A DNA stretch of 64,000 nucleotides from Pseudomonas fluorescens (GTDB lineage: Bacteria; Pseudomonadota; Gammaproteobacteria; Pseudomonadales; Pseudomonadaceae), in NCBI RefSeq assembly GCF_902497775.2, contig NZ_OZ024668.1, positions 2,317,826 to 2,381,825 on the forward strand, in the 5' to 3' direction. Of this stretch, positions 57,101-64,000 are shown in pieces. The translations under genes were made by a program, and so were the position numbers. The notes below the pieces were generated by a model. That model was not told where the DNA came from. It did no database searches and was given only the letters and a program-made list of their open reading frames with translations. How positions within the stretch are numbered: the stretch's first letter is position 1; each line of letters starts with the position of its first letter.

Positions 57101-57612
57101 TCGATGTCAACGGCACCGCCGGCGATGACGTGATGTCGGGCGCCAACGGCAGTTCCGAGCACATCAATGGCGGGGCGGGCAGCGACCTGATCTTCAACGT
57201 CGGCACCGGGGATCAGGTGGTGGCGGGTGACGGCAACGACACCCTGCAGATCACCGCGACCAACTTTGTCAGTATCGACGGCGGCGCAGGCTTCGACACC
57301 TTGCTGCTGGCCAACGGCATCGACCTGGACTACAACGCGGTGGGGGTCGGCACGCTGAGCAACATCGAGCGCATCGACCTGGGCAAAGGCGACTCCGGCA
57401 GCGTGTTGACACTGACCGCCGCCGAGGTCGGGGTCATCACCGATGCCAACAACACCTTGCAGATCACCGGTGAAAGCAACGACACCCTGAATGTGGTCGG
57501 GGCAGTGAACACGGGGACCACGCAGGCGATCAACGGCATCAACTACGACGTCTACACCTTTGGCGCCAACATCTTGCTTGTCGAGGACAATACGGTTCAG
57601 GTTGTAGTCTGA
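51175..57612 (+). CDS. BapA-like large repeat adhesin, type I secreted
   Basis: The start is the ATG at 51175 after AAAAGGA. The 2145-residue protein has a BapA-prefix-like N-terminus (about 1-125, with LVIQLKNGESIRIANFY), a hydrophobic Gly/Ala segment (about 128-152), a poly-Gly tract and 18 Ig-like repeats. Fifteen of these have nearly constant length (82 residues; PSNGSxISGTAEAGAxVxLTDGSGNPIGQVTADGSGNWSFTPG...VNAVAQDAAGNxSGP). Then follow two more beta modules and a C-terminal region with RTX-like NGTAGDDVMSGANG and GGAGSD motifs (about 1979-2030) and a secretion tail. It is a surface biofilm adhesin secreted by the three-gene T1SS directly downstream, whose first ATG overlaps its TGA. Confidence 0.88.
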   Translation: MSIQAQVSPLNQNVSSAAVTEIPTNGILKLSESSEVALNLDPEAVASYSKSDADLVIQLKNGESIRIANFYAQGQPPSELFLVHDGRLVAVSLPPVAADGVLAATYVGQEAASGFDSLTAAGAGSGGTFAGLGLGAMLLAGAAVIGAGVAISNSGGGGGGGGGGGEAPPPDTTAPAAASGLQVATDGSSVSGKAEPGATVGVDTNGDGKADATVLVGADGNFQVPLNPPLTNGETVTVVVTDPSGNSSPPIQTNAPDTTAPAPASDLQVSADGSSVSGKGEPGSSAAIDTDGDGHPDVTVIIGPDGSFQVPLDPPLTDGQTVTVVLTDPAGNSSPGVSVQSPDYPDTPQVNASNGSELSGTAEPGVSLIISDGNGNPIGQATADANGNWSFTPVTALADGTVVNVVAQDANGLSSPPASITVDAVAPAAPLINLSNGSEISGSAEAGATITLTDGSGNPIGQTTADSNGNWSFTPATALPDGTVVNAVAKDAAGNISGPGSITVDGVTPAAPTVNPSNGGDLSGTAEPGSKVIISDGNGNPIGQTTADGSGNWSYTPGTPIADGTVVNVVAQDAAGNNSAPASVTVDSSAPAAPVLNPSNGSVISGTTEAGATVTLTDSSGNPIGQVTADGSGNWSFTPGSPLANGTVVVATATDPTGNTSAQAATTVDSVAPAAPVLNPSNGATLSGSAEAGATVTLTDGSGNPIGQVTADGSGNWSITPASPLANGAVVNAVATDPAGNTSGPASTVVDAIAPAAPTVNPSNGNSLSGTAEANSKVILTDGSGNPIGQVTADGSGNWSYTPASALADDTVVNVVAQDAAGNNSAPASVTVDSSAPAAPVLNPSNGSVISGTAEAGATVTLTDSSGNPIGQVTADGSGNWSFTPGSPLANGTVVVATATDPTGNTSAQAATTVDSVAPAAPVLNPSNGNTISGTAEAGARVIITDGSGSPIGQTTADGSGNWSFTPGTPLANGVVINAVAQDPAGNVSGPGTTTVDAVPPAAPVVNPSNGNILNGTAEANSTVTLTDGSGSPIGQTTADGSGNWSFTPGAQLPNTTVVNVTATDAAGNTGTPGTTTVDTSLPSIPQIDPSNGSVISGTADAGNTIIITDGSGNPIGQVTADGSGIWSFTPGVPLPDGTVVNVVARNPGGVDSAVAVTIIDGVAPAAPVIEPSNGAQISGTAEAGATILLTDGGGNPIGQVTADGSGNWSFTPGAPLPNGTVINAVAQDAAGNSSGPASTTVDAVAPATPVINASNGVLITGTAEIGAKVTLTDGSGNPIGQTTADGSGNWSFTPGSPLPNGTVINAVAQDAAGNSSGPVSTTVDAVAPATPVINASNGAIVSGTAEAGAKVILTDGSGNPIGQVTADGSGNWSFTPGAPLPNGTVVNAVAQDAAGNNSGPVSTTVDALAPATPVIAASNGAVIQGTAEAGVKVVLTDGGGNPIGQVTADGSGNWSFTPGAPLPNGTVVNAVAQDAAGNSSGPASTTVDSVAPATPVINASNGAVISGTAEIGAKVILTDGSGNPIGETTADGSGNWSFTPSSPLPNGSVINAVAEDAAGNDSGPASTTVDSVAPGAPVLSISADGALLTGTAEANSQVRIVVNGDTANPITVNVDGSGNFSLPFAPPLITGEPVSAVAVDAAGNVSGPGTVNAPDLAPPTLSVPEAADTWINAAEIANGIQVNVAVRPTMQVGQVVTVKFAGQNGYEAEVSHTLNAGDISTGNVILTLTPPGAQGPFPQGASTITADINGGTAATPVPFTIDTVPPATPVLSLVGNLLTIAAESGTELTVTLNVGGVSANVTVTADNSGLASLNLLTDLDIDFSWDQLLNAQVSVVGHDPAGNPSNVASIGIGGSIAQPVTIGSFGVDVSLNPLNPRFGLSGTTEANSSLVIRVITPALNVELLPIAADPTTGQFSLNLLSPTVLTQLGLNITDILNLGSQISFNIVSTDSQGNDSAAYGITLVPNGLSLNIGQIDVNGTAGDDVMSGANGSSEHINGGAGSDLIFNVGTGDQVVAGDGNDTLQITATNFVSIDGGAGFDTLLLANGIDLDYNAVGVGTLSNIERIDLGKGDSGSVLTLTAAEVGVITDANNTLQITGESNDTLNVVGAVNTGTTQAINGINYDVYTFGANILLVEDNTVQVVV
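52204..55890 (+). repeat. Tandem 246-bp Ig-like repeat array
   Basis: One unit of 243 bp and fourteen units of exactly 246 bp (starts at 52447, 52693, 52939 and so on to 55645) encode the adhesin repeats. The segment 52873-53223 recurs at 53611-53961 with three mismatches in 351 bases, a shift of 738 bp, or three units. So the array has grown by a recent triplet duplication. Confidence 0.9.
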
Positions 57613-58886
57613 TGGCAGCGCGCATGCAGTACGCGCGCAAGGGACGGCGGCAGGCGCAAGTGGCCCTTTGGCTGCTGGCGCTGGGCCTGCCGCTGGTTAC
57701 GCCAGCCATGCCCCTGGACCAAGCGGTCCGGGCAGGGCTGGCGATCCACCCCGAGGTGCGTTCGGCGATGGCCGAAGCCGACCGCGCCGGTACTGAAGTG
57801 GAGATTGCCAAAGGTGGCTATTACCCCTCGGTGTCGATGTCTGGCGGGCCGCAGGAGTTCGATTTTGGCGAGGTGGTCTATGACCTGACCGCGTCGCAGA
57901 TGCTTTATGACTGGGGCCGGGTCAACAGCAAGGTCGACAGTGCCAGCGCTACCCAGCGCAAGCTGTCGGAGGCGGTGCTGGTAGCCCGTGACGATGCTGC
58001 GCTGGATATCGTCGAGACCTACCTGGATGTCCTGGCGGCCGAACGCCGGGTCGAGGCGGTGCGCGAGCACCTGCAGCGCCTCGGCGGTATCCGCCAGATG
58101 ACCGAGGACCGTGGCGGCGATGGCTATGCCGACCGCAGCGAACTGGACCGCGCCAACCTCGAACTCGCGCGGGCCCAGGAGCAACTGGCGCTGGAGAAGG
58201 GCAACTTGCAGGACGCCCGCAACCAGTACGCGATCCTGGTCGGCCAGGAGCCCGATGCCTTGAGCGATCCCGAGCCGATGTCGCTCAAGCGCTACCTGGC
58301 GTCCAGCGACCTGACCCGGGTGATTCACGACGCGCCCTTGCAGCGCAAGGCCCTGGAAGATGCCAATGTCGCCGAAGCCCAGGTCCGCGAGGCCAAAGCG
58401 TCGTTGCTACCGCAACTTAACATCGAAGCCTCGGCGCTGCGCCGGGAAGTCGGCGGACACCCGGAAAGCGACTCGGTGGTGGCCCTGCGCTTGCGCATGG
58501 ACACCTTCCAGGGCCTGTCCAACTTCCGCCGCCCGACCGCCGCTCAGCAACGCCTGGAGTCGGCGCGTTTTACCGCCGACGCCATGCAGCGCGATATCCG
58601 CCGGCAGTTGCAAACCCTGTTCGACAACAGCGAAACCTTGGGTTGGCGGGCGAAATCGCTGCAGCAGCAGGTGACTGAATCGGCGCAGGTCAGTGAGCTG
58701 TACCGCGAGCAGTTCGAGGTCGGCCGGCGCGACGTGATCGACTTGCTCAATGTGCAGCGCGAACGCTTCGAGGCCGAGCGGCAACTGATCAACCTGCACA
58801 TCGAACGCAAACGCATCGAGTACCGGGCGGCCGCACAGGTCGGCTTGTTGGGCCCACTGGTGGAGAATCGCTTGAATGGAAGCTGA
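57612..58886 (+). CDS. Type I secretion outer-membrane protein (TolC family)
   Basis: The ATG shares one base with the adhesin stop. The 424-residue protein has a signal-like N-terminus (QAQVALWLLALGLPLVTPAMP), then two TolC-type repeats with long coiled-coil helices: LDQAVRAGLAIHPEVRSAMAEADRAG, DLTASQMLYDWGRVNSKVDSA, LDIVETYLDVLAAERRVEAVREHLQRLGG and the second half ending VGRRDVIDLLNVQRERFEAERQLINL. It forms the outer-membrane channel for the adhesin, like LapE. It is the first of three overlapping secretion genes. Confidence 0.9.
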   Translation: MAARMQYARKGRRQAQVALWLLALGLPLVTPAMPLDQAVRAGLAIHPEVRSAMAEADRAGTEVEIAKGGYYPSVSMSGGPQEFDFGEVVYDLTASQMLYDWGRVNSKVDSASATQRKLSEAVLVARDDAALDIVETYLDVLAAERRVEAVREHLQRLGGIRQMTEDRGGDGYADRSELDRANLELARAQEQLALEKGNLQDARNQYAILVGQEPDALSDPEPMSLKRYLASSDLTRVIHDAPLQRKALEDANVAEAQVREAKASLLPQLNIEASALRREVGGHPESDSVVALRLRMDTFQGLSNFRRPTAAQQRLESARFTADAMQRDIRRQLQTLFDNSETLGWRAKSLQQQVTESAQVSELYREQFEVGRRDVIDLLNVQRERFEAERQLINLHIERKRIEYRAAAQVGLLGPLVENRLNGS

Positions 58887-61035
58887 CAACAAGAGTGCCG
58901 ATAACGTCGTGGTACTCAACCACGACCCGTTGCGTGAGGGCTTGCTGTTGTTGTGCCGGCAAATGGGCCGGCCGCTAGGCGACGCCGAACTGGTTGACGG
59001 CCTGGCGCTGGAGCACGGCCGGTTGCCGTTGCGCTTGGTGGCGCGGGCCTTGCGCCGTGCCGACATCACTGCCCGGGTCGATCAATTGCCCTTGGCGCAG
59101 ATGGACAACTATCTGCTGCCGGCCCTGCTGTTGCTCAACGACGGGCGCAGCCTGGTGCTGGTCAAGCTCGACGCTGAGCACGCCCAGGTGCTGGTGCCGC
59201 AGAGCGATGGCGGTGTCGAGCGTTTATCGCAGAGCGAACTGGCGGCGCTGTACAGCGGCACGGCGGTGTTCGCCAAGTGCCGCTTCAGGGCCGATGAGCG
59301 GGTAGGGGACTATGCCCGGGCAGTGCCCGAGCACTGGTTCTTCGGGCCGTTGAAAAAACTCTGGCGCTCTTATGCCGAGGTTGCCGCAGCGGCGCTGGTG
59401 GCCAACGTCCTGGCGATAGCCTCGGCGCTGTTTGCCATGCAGGTGTATGACCGCGTGGTGCCCAACGCCGCCTTCGACACCTTGTGGATTCTGGCCAGCG
59501 GCGTTGCCCTGGCGATTGTCCTCGATGGCGTGCTGCGGATCATGCGCGGGCACCTGCTCAATGTACTGGGCAAACGCCTCGACCTGCAGCTCTCGAGCCT
59601 GTTGTTTTCGCGGGTGTTGAGCACAAGGATCGCCGCCAAGCCTGCGTCCATGGGCGCCTTCAGCACCCAGGTGCGCGAGTTCGAGTCGGTGCGCGAGTTC
59701 TTTACCTCTTCCAGCGCCGCGTTGATCAGTGACCTGCCGTTCGTGATGATCTTCCTGCTGATCATCGCCCTGATCGGTGGCCAGGTGGTCTGGGTTCCGG
59801 TGGTTGCCTGTGTGCTGATGGTGCTGCCAGGGCTGCTGACCCAGCGCCTGCTCGGTAACCTCTCGCGGCAGAACCTGCGCGAAGGGGCGATGAAGAACGG
59901 TGTACTGCTGGAAGCCTTCGAACACCTGGAAACGGTCAAGGCTACCCGCGCCGAAGGCCGTTGCCTGCAGCAATGGGAAACCCTGACCGGCGAGCTGTCG
60001 AGCACGGCGATGAAGACTCACGCCCTGGCCTCGACCCTGAGCTACGCCTCAAGCATCGTCCAGCAATTGTGCTACGTCGGTGTGGTGGTGTTCGGTGTCT
60101 ACCGCATCAGCGAAGGGGCCATGACCGTAGGTGCCCTGGTGGCCTGTTCGATCCTCGCCTCACGGGCCATCGCGCCGCTGTCCCAGGCCGCTGGCATCCT
60201 CGGCCGCTGGCAGCACACCAAGGTGGCCATGGAAGGCCTCGACCAGTTGATGGCCGCCGAACAGGAACGGCCCAAGGGCAAGCGCTTCGTGCACAAACCG
60301 CACCTGCACGGGCACTACCGCCTCGAAGGCGTGCGTTTGAGCCACGCTGACAGCCCGCCGGTGGTGGACATACAAGCGTTGAGCATCCAGGCCGGCGAGC
60401 GGGTGGCACTGCTCGGTGGCAACGGCGCCGGCAAGTCGACCCTGCTGCGCCTGCTCAGCGGCCTGCTCGATGCCCAGGCCGGGCGGTTGCTGCTTGATGA
60501 TGTCAGCCTCAGCCAGATCGACCCGGCCGACCGCCAGCGCGGTATTGGCTACCTGCCCCAGGAAGTGGCGCTGTTCCAGGGCAGCCTGCGCGACAATCTC
60601 AACCTGGAAAGCGCCGCCCTGAGCGATGACGAACTGCTGGAAACCCTCGACGGTGTTGGCCTGGGGGCTTTCGTGCGCGGCCATCCGCTGGGGCTGGACA
60701 TGCCGCTGCAGGGCAACGCCAGCTTGTCGGGCGGCCAGCGTCAGGCCGTGGGCCTGGCCCGGGTGCTGCTGCAGGACCCGCCGATATTGCTGCTCGACGA
60801 ACCCACCGCGGCCTTCGACCAGACCAGCGAAAAGCAGGTAATCGACTACCTGCAGCAATGGTTGGGCAAACGCACGCTGATCATCACCACCCACAAGAAA
60901 AGCATGCTCGCCCTGGTCGAGCGCGCGGTGGTCCTGCGCCAGGGTCGGGTGATCATGGACGGCCCGCTCGATCAGGTGGTGCAGGGCAGTCAGGTACAGG
61001 CCCCACAGGCCGCAGGAGGTGCACATGGATGCTGA
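58876..61035 (+). CDS. Type I secretion ABC transporter, LapB-like
   Basis: The ATG lies 11 bases before the stop of the TolC gene. The 719-residue protein has an N-terminal C39-like domain (about 1-135) in which the catalytic Cys of the peptidase is Gly (DPLREGLLLL), so it is a degenerate substrate-binding domain, as in RTX exporters. A six-helix membrane domain follows (about 160-440), then an ATPase with Walker A GGNGAGKST (514-522), signature LSGGQ (617-621) and Walker B ILLLDEPT (637-644). It powers secretion of the BapA-like adhesin. Confidence 0.92.
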   Translation: MEADNKSADNVVVLNHDPLREGLLLLCRQMGRPLGDAELVDGLALEHGRLPLRLVARALRRADITARVDQLPLAQMDNYLLPALLLLNDGRSLVLVKLDAEHAQVLVPQSDGGVERLSQSELAALYSGTAVFAKCRFRADERVGDYARAVPEHWFFGPLKKLWRSYAEVAAAALVANVLAIASALFAMQVYDRVVPNAAFDTLWILASGVALAIVLDGVLRIMRGHLLNVLGKRLDLQLSSLLFSRVLSTRIAAKPASMGAFSTQVREFESVREFFTSSSAALISDLPFVMIFLLIIALIGGQVVWVPVVACVLMVLPGLLTQRLLGNLSRQNLREGAMKNGVLLEAFEHLETVKATRAEGRCLQQWETLTGELSSTAMKTHALASTLSYASSIVQQLCYVGVVVFGVYRISEGAMTVGALVACSILASRAIAPLSQAAGILGRWQHTKVAMEGLDQLMAAEQERPKGKRFVHKPHLHGHYRLEGVRLSHADSPPVVDIQALSIQAGERVALLGGNGAGKSTLLRLLSGLLDAQAGRLLLDDVSLSQIDPADRQRGIGYLPQEVALFQGSLRDNLNLESAALSDDELLETLDGVGLGAFVRGHPLGLDMPLQGNASLSGGQRQAVGLARVLLQDPPILLLDEPTAAFDQTSEKQVIDYLQQWLGKRTLIITTHKKSMLALVERAVVLRQGRVIMDGPLDQVVQGSQVQAPQAAGGAHGC

Positions 61036-62212
61036 GCGCAAGGCGGCGAAACTGCGCCGCGAGCTGGCCGATCCGCTGCTGGCGGTCACCCATCCGGTGT
61101 ATCGGCCGCTGTTGTGGTTGCTGCTGGCCTGTATCCTGATCGCCATCGCCTGGGCGGCCTGGGCCGAAATCGATGAGGTGACCCGTGGCGATGGCCGGGT
61201 GGTGCCGTACAGCCGTATCCAGAAGATCCAGAGCCTGGAAGGCGGCATCCTTGACCGCCTGCTGGTCAAGGAAGGTGATCTGGTGGAGGTCGGCCAGCCC
61301 CTGGTGCGCCTGGACGAAACGCGTTTTCTGACCAACGTCCAGGAATCGACCAACCAGGCCGACGGCTTGCGCGCGGCGATTGCCCGCCTGGATGCCGAAG
61401 TATTGGGCAAGGAGCGCATCGAGTTCGGCCCTGGGGTTGACCCCGACAGCCCGTTGGCCCGTTCCGAGCGCGAGCTGTTCAAGTCGCGCCGCGGCAAGCT
61501 GCTGGAGAACACCCGCTCGATCCAGGCGCAGATTCGCCTGGCCCAGAGCCAGCTCGACCTGGTGCGGCCGTTGGTGGCCAAGCGTGCCGTGAGCCAGATG
61601 GAAGCGCTGAAACTCAGCCAGGACATCGCCACCCTCAACGGCAAGCTCACAGAGCTGAAAAACACCTACTTCCAGGACGCCTATACCGAACGTTCGCAGC
61701 GCAAGGCCGAACTCAGCACCCTGGAGCCGATCATCCAGCAGCGCCAGGACCAGTTGCGCCGCACCGAAATCCTTTCGCCGGTGCGCGGGCGGGTCAACAC
61801 CGTGCTGATCAATACCCGCGGCGGGGTGATCCAGCCTGGCGAGGCAATCATGGAAGTGATCCCGGTGGAGGAACGCTTGCTGGTGGAGGCGAGGATCAAG
61901 CCGCGGGATGTGGCCTTTCTGGTGCCGGGCATGCCGGCCAAGGTCAAGATCACCGCCTACGACTTCTCCATTTATGGTGACCTCAAGGGCACCCTGGAGC
62001 AGATCAGCGCCGACACCATCGAAGAAGACACCCCGCGCGGCAAGGAGTCCTATTACCAGGTGTTGATCAAGACCGATGGCAGCCAGCTGAAGAAGGGCGA
62101 CGAAGTGCTGCCGATCATTCCCGGCATGGTGGCCGAGGTGGATATCCTCAGTGGCAAGCGCACGGTGCTCAACTACCTGATCCGGCCGCTGGTCAAGGCA
62201 CGGTTGTACTAG
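61025..62212 (+). CDS. Type I secretion membrane-fusion protein (HlyD family)
   Basis: The ATG at 61025 has a perfect AGGAGGT site, and the gene overlaps the ABC gene by 11 bases. The 395-residue protein has one N-terminal membrane segment (about 27-47), a barrel-sandwich part with VTRGDGRVVPYSRIQKIQSLEGGILDRLLVKEGDLV, a long coiled coil (about 110-250) and the second half with EILSPVRGRVNTVLINTRGGVIQPGEAIMEVIP. This is the LapC/HlyD layout linking the ABC protein to the outer-membrane channel. A terminator follows. Confidence 0.92.
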   Translation: MDAERKAAKLRRELADPLLAVTHPVYRPLLWLLLACILIAIAWAAWAEIDEVTRGDGRVVPYSRIQKIQSLEGGILDRLLVKEGDLVEVGQPLVRLDETRFLTNVQESTNQADGLRAAIARLDAEVLGKERIEFGPGVDPDSPLARSERELFKSRRGKLLENTRSIQAQIRLAQSQLDLVRPLVAKRAVSQMEALKLSQDIATLNGKLTELKNTYFQDAYTERSQRKAELSTLEPIIQQRQDQLRRTEILSPVRGRVNTVLINTRGGVIQPGEAIMEVIPVEERLLVEARIKPRDVAFLVPGMPAKVKITAYDFSIYGDLKGTLEQISADTIEEDTPRGKESYYQVLIKTDGSQLKKGDEVLPIIPGMVAEVDILSGKRTVLNYLIRPLVKARLY

Positions 62213-62230
62213 CGACCGCTTCACGCTCGA

Positions 62231-62277
62231 TCGCCGGCCTTGCCGGCGACGGGCTGCAAAGCAGCCCCCAGTTTTTT
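62231..62277 (+). terminator. Terminator of the adhesin/T1SS operon
   Basis: A perfect TCGCCGGC/GCCGGCGA hairpin (62231-62249) is followed by GGGCTGC-AAA-GCAGCCC (62251-62267) and a TTTTTT run (62272-62277). The second hairpin with T tract is a standard Rho-independent terminator. Confidence 0.85.
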
Positions 62278-62388
62278 ACTCTCTAGCAACTACAAAAATC
62301 ATAATTTCGCGTTTCCCCGCGCGCTCCCAGAATGCGACCTACACCCTCCCACGGCCACCCGCGTGGGACAACTCAGTAGGGCGCAGAC

Positions 62389-63705
62389 ATGACAACCCAT
62401 AAAACCAAAATCGATACGCTTGTAGTGGGCGCCGGGCAAGCCGGCGTCGCCATGAGTGAACACCTGAGCCGCCTGGGCGTGCCGCACCTGGTGCTGGAGC
62501 GCAACCGTATCGCCGAAGCCTGGCGCACCGGCCGCTGGGATTCGCTGGTCGCCAACGGCCCGGCCTGGCACGACCGCTTCCCGGGCCTGGAATTCGAGGG
62601 CCTGGACGCGGACGCCTTCGCCGCCAAGGAGCAGGTTGCCGACTACTTCGAAGCCTACGCGCGAAAATTCAACGCACCGATCCGCACCGGCGTCGACGTC
62701 ACCCAGGTCGTGCGCAACAGCGATCGCCCAGGCTTCACCGTGCACACCAGCGACGGGGTGATCGAGGCCCAGCAGGTGGTGGTCGCCACGGGCCCGTTCC
62801 AACGCCCGGTGATCCCGCCGATTGCCCCGCAGGCCTCGAACGTGCTGCAGATACACTCGGCCGCCTACCGCAACCCGCAGCAGTTGCCTGAAGGCGCGGT
62901 GCTGGTGGTCGGCGCCGGCTCGTCGGGCGTGCAGATCGCCGATGAGCTGCAGCGTGCCGGCAAGCAGGTGTACCTCTCGGTCGGCGCCCACGACCGGCCA
63001 CCACGGGCCTATCGCAACCGTGATTTTTGCTGGTGGCTGGGCGTGCTCGGCGAGTGGGATGCCGAGACCATGCAGCCAGGCAAGGAACACGTGACCATCG
63101 CCGTCAGCGGCGCGCGCGGCGGCCACACCGTCGATTTTCGCCGGCTGGCCCAGCAGGGCATGACCCTGGTCGGCCTGACCAAGGGCTTTGACAACGGCGT
63201 GGTCAGCTTTGAAGCCAACCTGGCCGAGAACATCGCCCGCGGCGACGAAAACTACCTGGCGCTGCTCGATGCCGCCGACGCCTACATTGCCCGCAATGGC
63301 CTGGACCTGCCGCAAGAGCCGCAAGCGCGGGAGATCCTGCCCGACCCGCTGTGCCTGACCCAGCCGCTGCTGGAACTCGACCTGGCCAAGGCCGGGGTCA
63401 GCACCATCATCTGGGCCACCGGCTATTCGGTGGACTACAGCTGGCTGCAGGTCGATGCCTTCAAAGACAACGGCAAGCCCAAGCACCAGCGCGGCGTGTC
63501 CAGCGAGCCGGGGGTCTACTTCGTCGGCCTGCCATGGCTGTCGCGGCGCGGCTCGGCGTTTATCTGGGGCGTGTGGCACGACGCCAAGCACATTGCCGAT
63601 CACATCGTTAAACAGCGTACCTACTTCAACTATCGCGACGCTTCGCAGCGCCAAGCCGAACAGCAAGCGTCCAGCCAGCCAGTCAGCCTCATGGGAGCCC
63701 GTTGA
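62389..63705 (+). CDS. Flavin-containing monooxygenase-like oxidoreductase
   Basis: The ATG at 62389 (AGGGCG upstream) gives 438 residues. Two dinucleotide-binding motifs are present: VVGAGQAG near residues 12-19 for FAD and VVGAGSSG near 173-180 for NADPH. A GxWxSL-type region and the IIWATGYSVDYSWLQ segment near residue 345 are features of the FMO/YUCCA-type family. The substrate is unknown. The gene overlaps a RidA gene by one base (TGATG), so the pair probably processes a nitrogenous compound whose reactive enamine or imine product RidA removes. Confidence 0.85.
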   Translation: MTTHKTKIDTLVVGAGQAGVAMSEHLSRLGVPHLVLERNRIAEAWRTGRWDSLVANGPAWHDRFPGLEFEGLDADAFAAKEQVADYFEAYARKFNAPIRTGVDVTQVVRNSDRPGFTVHTSDGVIEAQQVVVATGPFQRPVIPPIAPQASNVLQIHSAAYRNPQQLPEGAVLVVGAGSSGVQIADELQRAGKQVYLSVGAHDRPPRAYRNRDFCWWLGVLGEWDAETMQPGKEHVTIAVSGARGGHTVDFRRLAQQGMTLVGLTKGFDNGVVSFEANLAENIARGDENYLALLDAADAYIARNGLDLPQEPQAREILPDPLCLTQPLLELDLAKAGVSTIIWATGYSVDYSWLQVDAFKDNGKPKHQRGVSSEPGVYFVGLPWLSRRGSAFIWGVWHDAKHIADHIVKQRTYFNYRDASQRQAEQQASSQPVSLMGAR

Positions 63706-64000
63706 TGCCTACTCATACCCGTATTCGCATGTTCAACACCAAAGACACCTACCCGAACCAGACCCTGGACAACGACCTGTGCCAGGCCGTGCGTGCCGGC
63801 AACACCGTGTATGTACGCGGCCAGGTGGGCACCGATTTCAATGGCCAACTGGTTGGCCTGGGTGATCCGCGGGCGCAAGCCGAGCAGGCCATGCGCAACG
63901 TCAAGCAACTGCTGGGGGAGGCCGGCAGCGACCTCAGCCACATCGTCAAGACCACCACCTACCTGATCGACCCGCGCTACCGCGAGCCGGTGTACCAGGA
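63705..64000 (+). CDS. RidA family protein, 3' truncated by the window
   Basis: The ATG shares one base with the stop of the monooxygenase gene. The frame is open for 98 codons to the window edge: MPTHTRIRMFNTKDTYPNQTLDNDLCQAVRAGNTVYVRGQVGTDF, then RAQAEQAMRNVKQLLGEAG, SHIVKTTTYLIDPRYREPVY. These are standard RidA/YjgF features (deaminase of reactive enamines or imines). The conserved Arg (about residue 105, TxxVxxLxxPxxLxEIDxxA region) is outside the window. It is likely co-transcribed with the monooxygenase. Confidence 0.85.
   Translation, partial: MPTHTRIRMFNTKDTYPNQTLDNDLCQAVRAGNTVYVRGQVGTDFNGQLVGLGDPRAQAEQAMRNVKQLLGEAGSDLSHIVKTTTYLIDPRYREPVYQ

Overview
The window is about 64 kb of GC-rich chromosome from a Pseudomonas species, most likely of the putida/fluorescens side of the genus and not P. 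aeruginosa. This rests on REP palindromes in many intergenic gaps, typical Pseudomonas families (DUF1652, DUF3016, DUF1120), an AgmR-controlled PQQ alcohol dehydrogenase cluster and a NosP/NahK locus. No rRNA, tRNA, CRISPR array, insertion sequence or prophage was seen.

Layout. 1-10 kb: the end of a fimbrial subunit gene, a VOC-family remnant, small conserved genes, two LysE exporters, an AraC regulator and a type V autotransporter. 10-16.5 kb: a D-3-hydroxybutyrate/acetoacetate catabolic cluster (GntP permease, dehydrogenase, an embedded ecotin gene, acetoacetate-CoA ligase) behind a good sigma-54 promoter, with its probable enhancer-binding protein upstream. 16.5-20.5 kb: a Yej-type peptide importer (binding protein and two permeases) without its ATPase. 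20.6-25.6 kb and 32.4-35.6 kb: three related large multi-domain beta-sandwich proteins of unknown function with no signal peptide. 25.6-27.6 kb: parvulin isomerase and a DAHP synthase behind an aromatic-amino-acid attenuator. 27.6-32.4 kb: the PQQ ethanol oxidation cluster (two response regulators, pentapeptide protein, Ca-type quinoprotein dehydrogenase, cytochrome c). 35.6-38.8 kb: two valine/acyl-CoA catabolic genes and a ruined porin gene. 38.9-41.8 kb: an internally deleted NosP gene directly before the NahK-type hybrid kinase. 41.8-48.3 kb: aldo-keto reductase, then a glycerate/sugar-acid group (MFS importer, CdaR regulator, glycerate kinase) interrupted by two low-GC DUF1120 genes. 48.3-51 kb: tyrosine recombinase divergent from a KfrA-like protein, and an acetyltransferase. 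51.2-62.3 kb: a 2145-residue BapA-like repeat adhesin with a complete dedicated type I secretion system. 62.4 kb to the end: a flavin monooxygenase and a partial RidA gene.

The most interesting signal is a 20-bp element, ACCTRGYATTTTTGTCAGTW, found three times: upstream of the autotransporter, upstream of the first two-gene operon of the unknown repeat proteins, and upstream of the third repeat protein. It has the CT-N12-AG, CA-N4-TG layout of LuxR-type quorum-sensing boxes, so these loci probably form one regulon. No luxI or AHL-type luxR gene lies in the window. The second repeat protein also carries a C-terminal region of much lower GC, which looks like a swapped tip module.

Three genes (VOC, porin, NosP) keep both ends but have lost their middles, and a fourth is frameshifted in a G run. 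This points either to recent deletion-driven decay or to assembly problems. Starts were chosen by ribosome-binding sites, signal peptides and family length, and may differ from the longest reading frame.
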